DNA of 64,000 nt from Pseudomonas koreensis (GCF_012986595.1 NZ_JAAQYM010000009.1:1-64000); one strand, 5' to 3'; positions 7,663 through 25,792 are shown, numbered from the stretch's first letter. Notes: a model not told the origin generated them from the sequence alone. Translations and numbers: made by a program.

Positions 7663-7708
7663 GCAAACCATGGGGTTTGCACGATTTTCTGGCTGCTCCC
7701 GTCGGGAG
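7663..7708 (+). other. Two further hairpins in the rplL-rpoB spacer
   Basis: GCAAACC/GGTTTGC (7663-7669 with 7674-7680) and CTCCC/GGGAG (7696-7700 with 7704-7708). Together with the attenuator they make the 221-base spacer strongly structured. In E. coli this spacer holds an RNase III processing site; whether these stems serve that role is inference. Confidence 0.45.
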
Positions 7709-7745
7709 GGGCCAAACAAGCAGGTGACCAAGCTGGGGAACGCTG

Positions 7746-11819
<4,074 letters not shown>

Positions 11820-11833
11820 CACGTGACGCGATC

Positions 11834-11860
11834 GAGAGCGGGGCAGGATTGCCCGCTCTC
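11834..11860 (+). other. Intercistronic hairpin between rpoB and rpoC
   Basis: gagagcggggca pairs with tgcccgctctc around ggat, with one bulged G, forming an 11-base-pair stem. No T run follows. It ends 10 bases before the strong rpoC ribosome binding site aggaggaa and may shield or present that site. Confidence 0.55.
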
Positions 11861-11882
11861 TGCTCCGCCAGGAGGAAAGGCC

Positions 11883-16082
<4,200 letters not shown>

Positions 16083-16177
16083 GTTCTGCGGTAAATGAGC
16101 TGAGGCCCTGATCGCTCCGTTCGTCGAATCGAGACAAATTGTCAAGGTTCGACGGGCGGGGAGGTCGGGGCCTTGCC

Positions 16178-16206
16178 TTGACTGGGGGCAAGATCCTCTT
16201 TAGACT
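16178..16206 (+). promoter_or_regulatory. Candidate promoter of the str operon (rpsL)
   Basis: TTGACT (16178-16183), 17-base spacer, TAGACT (16201-16206). The -35 box lies in the loop of a small hairpin (cttgcc / ggcaag). It sits about 90 bases before rpsL in a 215-base spacer that holds nothing else I recognise. Motif evidence only. Confidence 0.5.
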
Positions 16207-16297
16207 CTTGATCCCCTAAATTTGGCGGGAATCCGTTCCTGCCATTTTGCTTTTCTTGCAAGACAATAGCGTCGCAAGACAACAGTGGAGCTAGTAG

Positions 16298-16669
16298 ATG
16301 GCAACTATCAACCAGCTGGTACGTCAGCCGCGTAAGCGTATCGTCGAGAAATCCGACGTGCCTGCGCTGCAGAACTGCCCGCAACGTCGTGGCGTGTGCA
16401 CCCGTGTGTACACCACCACGCCGAAAAAACCTAACTCGGCACTGCGTAAAGTATGCCGTGTGCGTCTGACCAACGGTTTCGAGGTTTCCTCGTACATCGG
16501 TGGTGAAGGCCACAACCTGCAAGAGCACAGCGTGGTACTGATCCGCGGCGGTCGTGTAAAAGACTTGCCAGGTGTTCGTTACCACACCGTTCGCGGCTCC
16601 TTGGATACTTCCGGCGTTAAAGGCCGTAACCAGGGTCGTTCGAAGTACGGTACCAAGCGTCCGAAGTAA
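16298..16669 (+). CDS. rpsL: 30S ribosomal protein S12
   Basis: Decoding-centre protein that monitors codon-anticodon pairing and tunes accuracy. 123 residues. The two lysines whose change gives streptomycin resistance are wild type: K43 in [10 protein letters not shown] and K88 in GGRVKDLPG. First gene of the str operon (rpsL, rpsG, fusA, tufA). Confidence 0.99.
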
Positions 16670-16776
16670 TCGGCCGTTTTGCAGATTTTCATTTTATTGA
16701 GTCGATAAGAGTAAGGTCGGGCACGCATCCACTGGATCTGTCCCGAGCTAACCTGAAGACCGCTTGAGGGCTTATC

Positions 16777-17250
16777 ATGCCAAGACGTCGCGTAGCAGCA
16801 AAGCGTGAGATTCTGGACGATCCGAAATACGGAAGTCAGATCCTCGCCAAATTCATGAACCACGTTATGGAAAGCGGCAAGAAAGCCGTTGCCGAGCGTA
16901 TCGTTTATGGTGCCCTGGAAACCGTGAAGGCTCGTAAGGCCGGCACCGATCCCCTGGAACTCTTCGAAAAAGCACTCGACGCCATCGCTCCGCTGGTCGA
17001 AGTGAAGTCGCGCCGCGTTGGTGGTGCTACTTACCAGGTTCCGGTCGAGGTTCGTCCTTCCCGCCGTAACGCTCTGGCAATGCGCTGGTTGGTAGACTTC
17101 GCCCGTAAGCGTGGCGAGAAGTCTATGGCTCTGCGCTTGGCTGGCGAGCTGCTGGATGCTGCTGAAGGTAAAGGTGCTGCTGTTAAGAAGCGTGAAGACG
17201 TGCACCGTATGGCCGAAGCTAACAAAGCTTTCTCGCACTACCGCTTCTAA
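16777..17250 (+). CDS. rpsG: 30S ribosomal protein S7
   Basis: Primary binding protein that nucleates the 30S head and contacts E-site tRNA and mRNA. 157 residues, starting MPRRRVAAKREI. In E. coli S7 represses translation of its own operon from the rpsL-rpsG spacer; here that spacer is 107 bases long and I did not identify the site. fusA follows after 30 bases. Confidence 0.98.
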   Translation: MPRRRVAAKREILDDPKYGSQILAKFMNHVMESGKKAVAERIVYGALETVKARKAGTDPLELFEKALDAIAPLVEVKSRRVGGATYQVPVEVRPSRRNALAMRWLVDFARKRGEKSMALRLAGELLDAAEGKGAAVKKREDVHRMAEANKAFSHYRF

Positions 17251-17280
17251 TTTTAGCTTCACTAATTTTGCGAGGGCTTT

Positions 17281-19386
17281 ATGGCTCGTACTACTCCGAT
17301 TAGCCGCTACCGTAACATCGGTATCGTCGCTCACGTGGATGCTGGTAAAACCACCACCACCGAGCGCGTCCTTTTTTACACCGGCAAAAGTCACAAAATG
17401 GGCGAGGTGCATGACGGCGCCGCGACCACAGACTGGATGGTGCAGGAGCAGGAGCGTGGTATTACCATTACTTCTGCTGCTATCACTGCCTTCTGGAAAG
17501 GTTCCGAGAAGCAGTACCCGCACGAACACCGCTTCAACGTCATCGATACCCCGGGCCACGTAGACTTCACCATTGAAGTTGAACGTTCCCTGCGCGTACT
17601 CGACGGCGCTGTCGTTGTGTTCTGTGGTACTTCGGGCGTTGAGCCGCAGTCGGAAACCGTATGGCGTCAAGCCAACAAATACGGCGTTCCACGTCTTGTT
17701 TACGTAAACAAGATGGACCGTGCTGGTGCCAACTTCCTGCGCGTGATCGGTCAGATCAAACAGCGTCTGGGTCACACTCCGGTGCCGATCCAGCTGGCTA
17801 TCGGTTCGGAAGATAACTTCCAAGGCCAGATCGACCTGATCAACATGCAGGCTGTTTACTGGAACGACTCTGACAAAGGTATGGTCCCTGTTCGCAAGGA
17901 CATTCCTGCTGAGCTCCAAGAGCTGGCTGAAGAGTGGCGCAACAACATGGTTGAAGCTGCTGCTGAAGCCAACGAAGAGCTGATGAACAAGTACCTGGAA
18001 GGCGAAGAGCTGTCGATCGAAGAGATCAAAGCTGCTTTGCGTCAGCGTACTATCGCCGGCGAAATCGTTCTGGCTGTTTGCGGCTCTTCGTTCAAGAACA
18101 AGGGCGTTCCCCTGGTTCTCGACGCCGTTATCGACTTCCTGCCTGCTCCTACCGATATTCCTGCGATCAAGGGTTCCAACCCTGATAACGAGGAAGAGGA
18201 AATGGAGCGTCACGCAAGTGATGACGAGCCGTTTGCTGCTCTGGCGTTCAAAATCGCTACCGACCCATTCGTGGGTACCTTGACCTTCGTCCGTGTTTAC
18301 TCGGGCGTGTTGAACTCCGGCGACGGCGTGATCAACTCGGTTAAAGGCAAGAAAGAGCGCGTGGGTCGTATGGTGCAAATGCACGCAAACGCCCGCGAAG
18401 AGATCAAGGAAGTGCGCGCTGGCGACATCGCGGCCCTGATCGGCATGAAGGACGTCACCACTGGTGAAACCCTCTGCAACGCTGACAAGCCAATCATCCT
18501 GGTTCGTATGGACTTCCCGGAGCCGGTTATTTCGGTTGCCGTTGAGCCTAAGACCAAGGATGACCAGGAAAAAATGGGTATCGCTCTGGGCAAACTGGCT
18601 CAGGAAGACCCGTCTTTCCGCGTTAAGACTGATGAAGAGACTGGTCAAACGATCATCTCCGGCATGGGCGAGCTGCACCTGGACATCCTGGTTGACCGGA
18701 TGCGCCGTGAGTTCAACGTCGAAGCCAACATCGGTAAGCCTCAGGTTTCCTATCGTGAGCGCATCACGAAGAACTGCGAAATCGAAGGCAAGTTCGTTCG
18801 CCAGTCCGGCGGTCGTGGCCAGTTCGGTCACTGCTGGATCCGTTTTGCTCCTGCTGACGAAGGTCAGGAAGGTCTGCAATTCGTGAACGAAGTCGTAGGT
18901 GGTGTGGTTCCTAAGGAATACATCCCGGCTATCCAGAAGGGTATCGAAGAGCAGATGAAGAACGGCGTTGTTGCCGGCTATCCGCTGATCGGCCTGAAGG
19001 CTACCGTGTTCGATGGTTCTTACCACGACGTCGACTCCAACGAGATGGCGTTCAAGGTGGCTGCTTCCATGGCGACCAAGCAACTGGCCCAGAAGGGCGG
19101 TGGTGAGTTGCTCGAGCCGATCATGGCGGTAGAGGTTGTTACGCCTGAAGACTATATGGGTGATGTAATGGGCGACCTTAACCGTCGTCGCGGCATGATC
19201 CAGGGTATGGAAGACACAGTGTCCGGCAAGGTTATCCGTGCCGAAGTTCCACTGGGTGAGATGTTCGGTTATGCGACCGACGTTCGTTCCATGTCTCAGG
19301 GTCGCGCAAGCTACTCTATGGAATTCAAAAAATACGATACGGCTCCGTCGCACATCGTCGAATCCGTAACCAAAAAACAAGGCTGA
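17281..19386 (+). CDS. fusA: Translation elongation factor EF-G
   Basis: GTPase that drives tRNA-mRNA translocation and, with RRF, ribosome recycling. 701 residues, five domains. G-domain motifs AHVDAGKTTTTER, DTPGHVDFT and NKMDRAGAN are intact; domain IV carries SGGRGQFGH. It is the str-operon copy; pseudomonads often have a second fusA elsewhere. tufA follows after 31 bases. Confidence 0.98.
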   Translation: MARTTPISRYRNIGIVAHVDAGKTTTTERVLFYTGKSHKMGEVHDGAATTDWMVQEQERGITITSAAITAFWKGSEKQYPHEHRFNVIDTPGHVDFTIEVERSLRVLDGAVVVFCGTSGVEPQSETVWRQANKYGVPRLVYVNKMDRAGANFLRVIGQIKQRLGHTPVPIQLAIGSEDNFQGQIDLINMQAVYWNDSDKGMVPVRKDIPAELQELAEEWRNNMVEAAAEANEELMNKYLEGEELSIEEIKAALRQRTIAGEIVLAVCGSSFKNKGVPLVLDAVIDFLPAPTDIPAIKGSNPDNEEEEMERHASDDEPFAALAFKIATDPFVGTLTFVRVYSGVLNSGDGVINSVKGKKERVGRMVQMHANAREEIKEVRAGDIAALIGMKDVTTGETLCNADKPIILVRMDFPEPVISVAVEPKTKDDQEKMGIALGKLAQEDPSFRVKTDEETGQTIISGMGELHLDILVDRMRREFNVEANIGKPQVSYRERITKNCEIEGKFVRQSGGRGQFGHCWIRFAPADEGQEGLQFVNEVVGGVVPKEYIPAIQKGIEEQMKNGVVAGYPLIGLKATVFDGSYHDVDSNEMAFKVAASMATKQLAQKGGGELLEPIMAVEVVTPEDYMGDVMGDLNRRRGMIQGMEDTVSGKVIRAEVPLGEMFGYATDVRSMSQGRASYSMEFKKYDTAPSHIVESVTKKQG

Positions 19387-19417
19387 TTCAGCCCCTTTAG
19401 GCTAGGAGTTAATTGTC

Positions 19418-20611
19418 GTGGCTAAAGAAAAATTTGATCGTTCCCTACCGCACGTCAACGTTGGCACTATCGGTCACGTTGACCACGGTAAAACCACTCT
19501 GACCGCTGCTCTGACTCGCGTCTGCTCCGAAGTTTTCGGTTCGGCCGTAGTTGAATTCGACAAGATCGACAGCGCTCCAGAAGAAAAAGCTCGCGGTATC
19601 ACCATCAACACTGCTCACGTTGAGTACAACTCGACTATTCGTCACTACGCTCACGTTGACTGCCCAGGTCACGCTGACTATGTGAAGAACATGATCACTG
19701 GTGCTGCCCAGATGGACGGCGCGATCCTGGTTTGCTCGGCCGCTGATGGTCCGATGCCACAAACCCGTGAGCACATCCTGCTGTCCCGTCAGGTTGGCGT
19801 TCCGTACATCGTGGTTTTCCTGAACAAGGCTGACCTGGTAGACGACGCAGAGCTGCTGGAACTGGTTGAGATGGAAGTTCGCGACCTGCTGTCCACCTAT
19901 GACTTCCCAGGCGACGACACTCCGATCATCATCGGTTCGGCTCGTATGGCGCTGGAAGGCAAAGACGACAACGAAATGGGCACCACTGCCGTTCGTAAAC
20001 TGGTTGAGACTCTGGATACCTACATCCCAGAACCAGTTCGTATGATCGACAAGCCATTCCTGATGCCAATCGAAGACGTATTCTCGATCTCGGGTCGCGG
20101 TACTGTTGTGACTGGTCGTATCGAGCGCGGTATCGTTCGCGTTCAAGATGCACTGGAAATCGTTGGTCTGCGCGACACCACTACCACCACCTGCACCGGT
20201 GTTGAAATGTTCCGCAAGCTGCTCGACGAAGGTCGTGCTGGCGAGAACTGCGGCGTTCTGCTGCGTGGTACCAAGCGTGACGACGTTGAGCGTGGTCAGG
20301 TTCTGGTTAAGCCGGGTTCGGTTAAGCCGCACACCAAGTTCACCGCAGAAGTTTACGTTCTGAGCAAGGAAGAAGGCGGTCGTCACACTCCGTTCTTCAA
20401 AGGCTACCGTCCACAGTTCTACTTCCGTACTACTGACGTGACTGGTAACTGCGAGCTGCCAGAAGGCGTTGAAATGGTAATGCCAGGTGACAACATTCAG
20501 ATGACTGTTACCCTGATCAAAACCATCGCGATGGAAGACGGTCTGCGTTTCGCTATCCGTGAAGGCGGTCGTACCGTCGGCGCTGGCGTCGTAGCCAAAA
20601 TCATCGAGTAA
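19418..20611 (+). CDS. tufA: Translation elongation factor EF-Tu (copy 2, str operon)
   Basis: Same 397-residue protein as the copy at 2.9 kb, but starting with GTG instead of ATG. The ribosome binding site is aggagtt at 19404. After codon 18 the two genes differ at only about five bases in roughly 1140, all silent. Having both copies identical except at the extreme 5' end points to ongoing gene conversion. It ends the str operon and is followed by a strong terminator. Confidence 0.98.
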   Translation: MAKEKFDRSLPHVNVGTIGHVDHGKTTLTAALTRVCSEVFGSAVVEFDKIDSAPEEKARGITINTAHVEYNSTIRHYAHVDCPGHADYVKNMITGAAQMDGAILVCSAADGPMPQTREHILLSRQVGVPYIVVFLNKADLVDDAELLELVEMEVRDLLSTYDFPGDDTPIIIGSARMALEGKDDNEMGTTAVRKLVETLDTYIPEPVRMIDKPFLMPIEDVFSISGRGTVVTGRIERGIVRVQDALEIVGLRDTTTTTCTGVEMFRKLLDEGRAGENCGVLLRGTKRDDVERGQVLVKPGSVKPHTKFTAEVYVLSKEEGGRHTPFFKGYRPQFYFRTTDVTGNCELPEGVEMVMPGDNIQMTVTLIKTIAMEDGLRFAIREGGRTVGAGVVAKIIE

Positions 20612-20642
20612 GTCTCTTTTATAGAGTCAGCTTGATGGATTG

Positions 20643-20672
20643 AAAAAGCCCCCGCTCAGCGGGGGCTTTTTT
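20643..20672 (+). terminator. Terminator of the str operon
   Basis: Nine-base GC stem agcccccgc / gcgggggct with loop tca, preceded by A5 and followed by T5. It cleanly separates tufA from the S10 operon, whose promoter starts a few bases later. Confidence 0.9.
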
Positions 20673-20678
20673 ATTGGG

Positions 20679-20707
20679 TTGACACCTATCTGGGGCGTCT
20701 ATAGAAT
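20679..20707 (+). promoter_or_regulatory. S10 operon promoter
   Basis: Consensus TTGACA (20679-20684), 17-base spacer, TAGAAT (20702-20707). One of the strongest sigma70-type sites in the window. Predicted transcription start is near 20714, so the leader before rpsJ is only about 56 bases, with one 6-base-pair hairpin (CGGGCG/CGCCCG, 20723-20739). Confidence 0.82.
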
Positions 20708-20769
20708 TGCGCCTCCTTTTAACGGGCGTATTGCGCCCGGTGGGAATAGCAGCCGGAGTCTGAAATCCA

Positions 20770-21081
20770 ATGCAAAATCAGCAAATCCGTATCAGGTTGA
20801 AGGCTTTTGACCATCGCCTGATCGACCAATCAACCCAGGAAATCGTGGAAACCGCGAAACGTACTGGTGCTCAAGTGCGTGGTCCAATTCCACTGCCTAC
20901 CCGTAAAGAGCGGTTCACCGTTCTGGTTTCCCCGCACGTCAACAAAGACGCGCGTGACCAGTACGAAATCCGCACTCATAAGCGCGTTCTGGACATCGTC
21001 CAGCCAACGGATAAAACCGTTGATGCTCTTATGAAGCTTGATCTTGCGGCCGGTGTGGAAGTGCAGATCAGCCTCGGCTAA
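20770..21081 (+). CDS. rpsJ: 30S ribosomal protein S10 (NusE)
   Basis: 30S head protein that, as NusE with NusB, also joins antitermination complexes and binds the NusG KOW domain to couple transcription with translation. 103 residues, the standard length, beginning [19 protein letters not shown]. First gene of the 11-gene S10 operon. Confidence 0.99.
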
Positions 21082-21161
21082 GACTCGGTCTTAGTCGTGT
21101 AACGCTCTGAAATGGGCGGCCATAGCGGGTGAAAGCCCCGTACACTCATGAGGTTTACAAC

Positions 21162-21797
21162 ATGACTATTGGTGTAGTCGGTCGTAAATGCGGTATGACC
21201 CGTATTTTCACCGAAGAAGGTGTCTCCATTCCGGTCACGGTCATTGAGATCGAGCCGAATCGCGTCACCCAGTTCAAAACTGAAGAGACCGATGGCTATC
21301 GTGCAGTGCAAGTCACTGTCGGCGAGCGTCGTGCTTCGCGTGTAACAGCAGCTCAAGCTGGCCACTTCGCTAAAGCGAACGTTGCCGCTGGTCGCACCAC
21401 CATGGAATTCCGTCTTGAAGAAGGCGAGTACCAGGCTGGCGATCTGATCAACGCTGAAATCTTCGCCGCTGGTCAACTGGTTGATGTAACCGGTCAGTCC
21501 AAGGGTAAAGGCTTCCAGGGTACGATCAAGCGTTGGAATTTCCGCGGGCAAGATAACACCCACGGTAACTCCGTATCCCACCGCGTCCCAGGCTCTATCG
21601 GCCAGTGCCAGACTCCTGGTCGTGTATTCAAGGGCAAAAAAATGTCCGGTCATATGGGCGCTGAGCGCGTGACCGTGCAGTCCCTGGAAGTAGTGCGCGT
21701 GGACGCTGAACGCAATCTGTTGTTGGTCAAGGGTGCTGTTCCTGGCGCTACTGGCGGCAACCTGGTTGTACGTCCAGCAGCCAAGGCTCGCGGTTAA
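21162..21797 (+). CDS. rplC: 50S ribosomal protein L3
   Basis: Early assembly protein whose long loop reaches the peptidyl transferase centre. 211 residues from the ATG that gives MTIGVVGRKCGMTRIF; the frame is open 33 bases upstream but that part is not conserved. The loop GQDNTHGNSVSHR carries the glutamine that PrmB methylates in relatives. Confidence 0.98.
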   Translation: MTIGVVGRKCGMTRIFTEEGVSIPVTVIEIEPNRVTQFKTEETDGYRAVQVTVGERRASRVTAAQAGHFAKANVAAGRTTMEFRLEEGEYQAGDLINAEIFAAGQLVDVTGQSKGKGFQGTIKRWNFRGQDNTHGNSVSHRVPGSIGQCQTPGRVFKGKKMSGHMGAERVTVQSLEVVRVDAERNLLLVKGAVPGATGGNLVVRPAAKARG

Positions 21798-21809
21798 GGG
21801 GAAGCTGAC

Positions 21810-22412
21810 ATGCAATTAAATGTAAATGACGCTCAAGCGATCGAAGTTTCCGAACTGACATTTGGCGGCGAGTTCAACGAGACGCTGGTTCACCAAGCAG
21901 TCGTGGCCTACATGGCCGGCGGCCGTCAAGGTAGCAAGCAGCAAAAGACCCGTTCCGACGTTCGTGGTGGCGGTAAGCGCCCATGGCGTCAGAAAGGTAC
22001 TGGCCGTGCTCGTGCCGGTACTATCCGTAGCCCAATCTGGCGTGGCGGCGGTACCACTTTCGCAGCTCGTCCACAGGATCACTCCCAAAAGCTGAACAAG
22101 AAGATGTATCGCGCAGCAATGCGTTCCATCCTTGCTGAGCTGGTGCGTACTGATCGTCTGGTCGTGGTTCAGGATTTCGCTGTTGAAACTCCGAAAACCA
22201 AAGATCTGCTGGGCAAACTGAACAACATGAGCCTGACCGACGTTTTGATCGTGTCGGACGCTGTTGATCAGAACCTGTACCTGGCTGCTCGTAACCTGCC
22301 ACACGTAGATGTACGTGACGTGCAAGGTTCCGATCCAGTTAGTCTGATCGCATACGACAAGGTGTTGATCACCGTGTCGGCCGTGAAGAAATTCGAGGAG
22401 CTGCTGGGATGA
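21810..22412 (+). CDS. rplD: 50S ribosomal protein L4
   Basis: Its extended basic loop ([20 protein letters not shown]) lines the exit tunnel. 200 residues. In E. coli L4 also regulates the S10 operon through a long leader; the leader here looks too short for that. Overlaps rplW by four bases (ATGA). Confidence 0.98.
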
Positions 22413-22708
22413 ACCAGGAACGCGTATTTAAAGTTCTGCTTGGCCCGCACGTTTCCGAGAAGGCTACGGTTCTGGCAGACAAGAAAGGCCAGTTCGTTTT
22501 CAAGGTTGCTACTGATGCAACCAAGCTGGAAATCAAGAAGGCCGTCGAAAGCCTGTTCAGCGTGAAAGTAGAGCGCGTCACTACCCTGAACGTTCTGGGT
22601 AAGAGCAAGCGCACTGCTCGCGGTCTGGGCAAGCGTAATGACTGGAAGAAGGCAGTTATCTCCCTTCAGCCAGGCCAAGATCTCGATTTCAGCAGCAGTG
22701 CTGAGTAA
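22409..22708 (+). CDS. rplW: 50S ribosomal protein L23
   Basis: Lies at the tunnel exit and is the docking point for trigger factor and SRP. 99 residues, starting [19 protein letters not shown]. Translationally coupled to rplD by a 4-base overlap. Confidence 0.98.
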
Positions 22709-22722
22709 GGAAGGGGTGCATC

Positions 22723-23547
22723 ATGGCAATCGTTAAATGCAAACCGACTTCCCCTGGCCGCCGTTTTGTGGTCAAGGTGGTCAACCAGGAGCTGCATAAA
22801 GGCGCTCCTCACGCACCGCTGCTCGAGAAAAAATCGAAGACTGGTGGTCGTAACAACAATGGCCGTATTACCACTCGTCACATCGGTGGTGGTCATAAGC
22901 AGCATTATCGTATGGTCGATTTCCGTCGCAACGACAAAGATGGCATCGTCGCCACTGTCGAGCGTATCGAATACGATCCAAACCGTACTGCTCACATCGC
23001 ACTGCTCTGCTACGCAGACGGCGAGCGCCGCTACATCATCGCCCCTAAAGGCGTGAGTGCTGGCGACCAGCTGATCGCAGGCGCTCTGGCTCCAATCAAG
23101 CCAGGCAACGCTCTGCAACTGCGCAACATTCCAGTCGGTTCTACCGTACACGGCATCGAACTGAAGCCAGGTAAAGGCGCACAGATCGCTCGCTCCGCTG
23201 GTGCTTCGGCTCAGCTGATCGCTCGTGAAGGCGTGTACGTTACCCTGCGTCTGCGTTCCGGTGAAATGCGTAAAGTCCTGGCTGAATGCCGTGCGACCCT
23301 GGGCGAAGTCTCGAACTCCGAGCACAGCCTGCGTTCGCTGGGTAAAGCTGGTGCCAAGCGCTGGCGTGGCGTTCGCCCAACCGTTCGTGGTGTTGCCATG
23401 AACCCGGTTGACCACCCACATGGTGGTGGTGAAGGTCGTACCTCTGGTGGTCGTCATCCGGTATCGCCATGGGGCTTCCCGACTAAGGGCGCGAAGACTC
23501 GTGGTAATAAGCGTACCGACAAAATGATCGTCCGTCGTCGCAAGTAA
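22723..23547 (+). CDS. rplB: 50S ribosomal protein L2
   Basis: One of the largest and most conserved 50S proteins; needed for subunit association and peptidyl transfer. 274 residues, with the conserved C-terminal NPVDHPHGGGEGRTSGGRHP that includes the functionally important histidine. Confidence 0.99.
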   Translation: MAIVKCKPTSPGRRFVVKVVNQELHKGAPHAPLLEKKSKTGGRNNNGRITTRHIGGGHKQHYRMVDFRRNDKDGIVATVERIEYDPNRTAHIALLCYADGERRYIIAPKGVSAGDQLIAGALAPIKPGNALQLRNIPVGSTVHGIELKPGKGAQIARSAGASAQLIAREGVYVTLRLRSGEMRKVLAECRATLGEVSNSEHSLRSLGKAGAKRWRGVRPTVRGVAMNPVDHPHGGGEGRTSGGRHPVSPWGFPTKGAKTRGNKRTDKMIVRRRK

Positions 23548-23563
23548 ATAGAGGGATACGACA

Positions 23564-23839
23564 GTGCCACGTTCTCTGAAAAAAGGTCCTTTTATTGATC
23601 TTCACCTACTGAAGAAGATCGAAGTGGCGGCGGAAAAGAACGATCGCAAACCAATTAAGACTTGGTCGCGTCGTTCGATGATCCTGCCACAAATGGTCGG
23701 TCTGACCATCGCAGTACACAACGGCCGTCAGCACGTCCCAGTTCTCGTGAACGAAGACATGGTTGGCCATAAACTGGGCGAGTTCGCCGGTACCCGCACT
23801 TATCGTGGGCACGTGGCTGACAAGAAAGCCAAGCGTTAA
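23564..23839 (+). CDS. rpsS: 30S ribosomal protein S19
   Basis: 30S head protein that, with S13, contacts the 50S subunit and A-site tRNA. 91 residues, [17 protein letters not shown] at the N-terminus, GTG start behind gaggg. rplV follows after 11 bases. Confidence 0.98.
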
Positions 23840-23850
23840 GGGGTAAGGAA

Positions 23851-24183
23851 ATGGAAGTAGCCGCTAAGTTGTCGGGCGCTCGAATCTCCGCCCAGAAAGC
23901 CCGCTTGGTCGCCGACCAGATCCGCGGGAAGAAGGTGGGCGAAGCGCTCAACCTGTTGGCTTTCAGCAGTAAGAAAGCCGCCGAGATCATGAAGAAAGTG
24001 CTGGAGTCGGCCGTAGCCAACGCCGAGCATAACGAAGGCGCAGACGTTGATGACCTGAAGGTTAGCACCGTTTTCGTCAACGAAGGGCGTTCGCTGAAGC
24101 GCATCATGCCACGTGCCAAAGGCCGTGCTGATCGCATCGTCAAGCGGTCTTGCCATATCACTGTCAAGGTTGCTGACAAGTAA
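23851..24183 (+). CDS. rplV: 50S ribosomal protein L22
   Basis: Its long beta-hairpin forms part of the exit-tunnel constriction with L4; changes there affect macrolide sensitivity and nascent-chain arrest. 110 residues; the hairpin [15 protein letters not shown] is unaltered. Confidence 0.98.
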
Positions 24184-24196
24184 CGGAGTCGAAGAG

Positions 24197-24883
24197 ATGG
24201 GTCAGAAAGTACATCCCATTGGCATTCGCCTGGGAATCGTCAAGGAGCACACCTCCGTCTGGTACGCAGACGGTCGGACTTATGCGGACTACTTGTTCGC
24301 AGATCTGAAAGTGCGTGAGTATCTCCAAGACAAACTAAAAAGCGCGTCCGTAAGCCGTATCGATATCCATCGTCCGGCCCAAACTGCACGCATCACCATC
24401 CACACCGCTCGTCCAGGTATCGTTATCGGGAAGAAAGGTGAAGATGTTGAGAAACTGCGTCAGGACCTGACCAAGCAAATGGGTGTGCCTGTGCACATCA
24501 ATATCGAAGAGATCCGCAAGCCGGAGCTCGACGGTATGCTGGTTGCGCAGAGCGTAGCTCAGCAGCTGGAGCGTCGCGTAATGTTCCGTCGCGCTATGAA
24601 GCGCGCAGTACAGAACGCCATGCGCATTGGTGCCAAAGGCATCAAAATCCAAGTGAGCGGTCGTCTCGGCGGTGCTGAAATCGCACGTACTGAATGGTAT
24701 CGCGAAGGTCGTGTGCCACTGCACACCCTGCGTGCCGACATCGACTATGCCAACTACGAAGCTCACACCACCTACGGTGTGATCGGTGTAAAGGTTTGGA
24801 TCTTCAAAGGCGAAGTAATTGGTGGTCGCCAAGAAGAGCTGAAACCACAAGCACCAGCGCCTCGTAAAAAAGCTGCTAAGTAA
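24197..24883 (+). CDS. rpsC: 30S ribosomal protein S3
   Basis: MRNA-entry protein with helicase activity together with S4 and S5. 228 residues from the ATG giving [13 protein letters not shown]. Type II KH domain with the loop [15 protein letters not shown] and a basic, alanine/proline-rich tail. Confidence 0.98.
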
Positions 24884-24895
24884 GGGGTACGCCAA

Positions 24896-25309
24896 ATGTT
24901 GCAACCAAAGCGTACGAAGTTCCGCAAGCAGATGACCGGCCACAACCGTGGTCTGGCACTGCGCGGTAGCAAAGTCAGCTTCGGCGAGTTCGCGCTGAAG
25001 TCTGTTGCTCGTGGTCGTCTCACCGCTCGTCAGATCGAGTCAGCGCGTCGTGCTCTGACCCGTCACGTAAAACGTGGCGGCAAGATCTGGATCCGTGTAT
25101 TCCCGGACAAGCCGATCTCCAAAAAACCTCTCGAGGTTCGTATGGGTAAAGGTAAGGGTAACGTGGAGTACTGGGTTGCCCAGATTCAGCCAGGCAAAGT
25201 CCTGTATGAAATCGAGGGTGTTTCTGAAGAGCTGGCGCGTGAGGCTTTCGCCCTGGCTGCTGCAAAGCTGCCGCTCGCCACCTCCTTTGTTAAACGGACG
25301 GTGATGTGA
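24896..25309 (+). CDS. rplP: 50S ribosomal protein L16
   Basis: Late assembly protein near the A site and the peptidyl transferase centre. 137 residues, starting [19 protein letters not shown]. Its stop TGA overlaps the rpmC start by one base (TGATG), giving tight coupling. Confidence 0.98.
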
Positions 25310-25500
25310 TGAAAGCGAATGAACTTCGTGAAAAATCCGCACAGCAGCTGAACGAGCAACTGCTCGGCTTGCTGCGCGACCAGTTCAATCTGCGCATGCA
25401 GAAAGCAACTGGCCAGTTGGGGCAGTCTCATCTGCTCTCGCAAGTTAAGCGTGACATCGCTCGCGTGAAGACTGTGCTCAACCAGCAGGCAGGTAAGTGA
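25309..25500 (+). CDS. rpmC: 50S ribosomal protein L29
   Basis: Small helical protein beside L23 at the tunnel exit. 63 residues from the ATG that overlaps the rplP stop; an in-frame GTG one codon earlier is the only alternative. Sequence [20 protein letters not shown] is typical. Confidence 0.97.
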
Positions 25501-25502
25501 TC

Positions 25503-25769
25503 ATGGCTGAAGCCGAAAAAACTGTCCGTACGCTGACTGGCCGTGTTGTCAGCGACAAGATGGACAAAACCATCACCGTTCTGATCGAGCGTCGCGTTAA
25601 GCACCCGATCTACGGTAAATACGTTAAGCGTTCGACTAAGCTGCACGCGCACGACGAAACCAATCAGTGCCACATCGGCGACAAAGTCACTATTCGTGAA
25701 ACTCGTCCGATGGCCAAGACCAAGTCTTGGGCGCTGGTTGATGTTCTCGAACGCGCTGTGGAAGTCTAA
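25503..25769 (+). CDS. rpsQ: 30S ribosomal protein S17
   Basis: Primary 16S-binding protein with an OB fold, needed for 30S body assembly. 88 residues from the ATG after the rpmC stop (MAEAEKTVRTLTGRVVSDKM). Last gene of the S10 operon; rplN of the spc set follows after 23 bases without a visible terminator. Confidence 0.98.
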   Translation: MAEAEKTVRTLTGRVVSDKMDKTITVLIERRVKHPIYGKYVKRSTKLHAHDETNQCHIGDKVTIRETRPMAKTKSWALVDVLERAVEV

Positions 25770-25792
25770 GGGCTAGGGGTCGGAGAAATTAT

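Noticed and set aside
11823..11882. Upstream extension of rpoC by 20 codons.
   Set aside because: The extension covers a hairpin and the ribosome binding site and does not match other RpoC N-termini.
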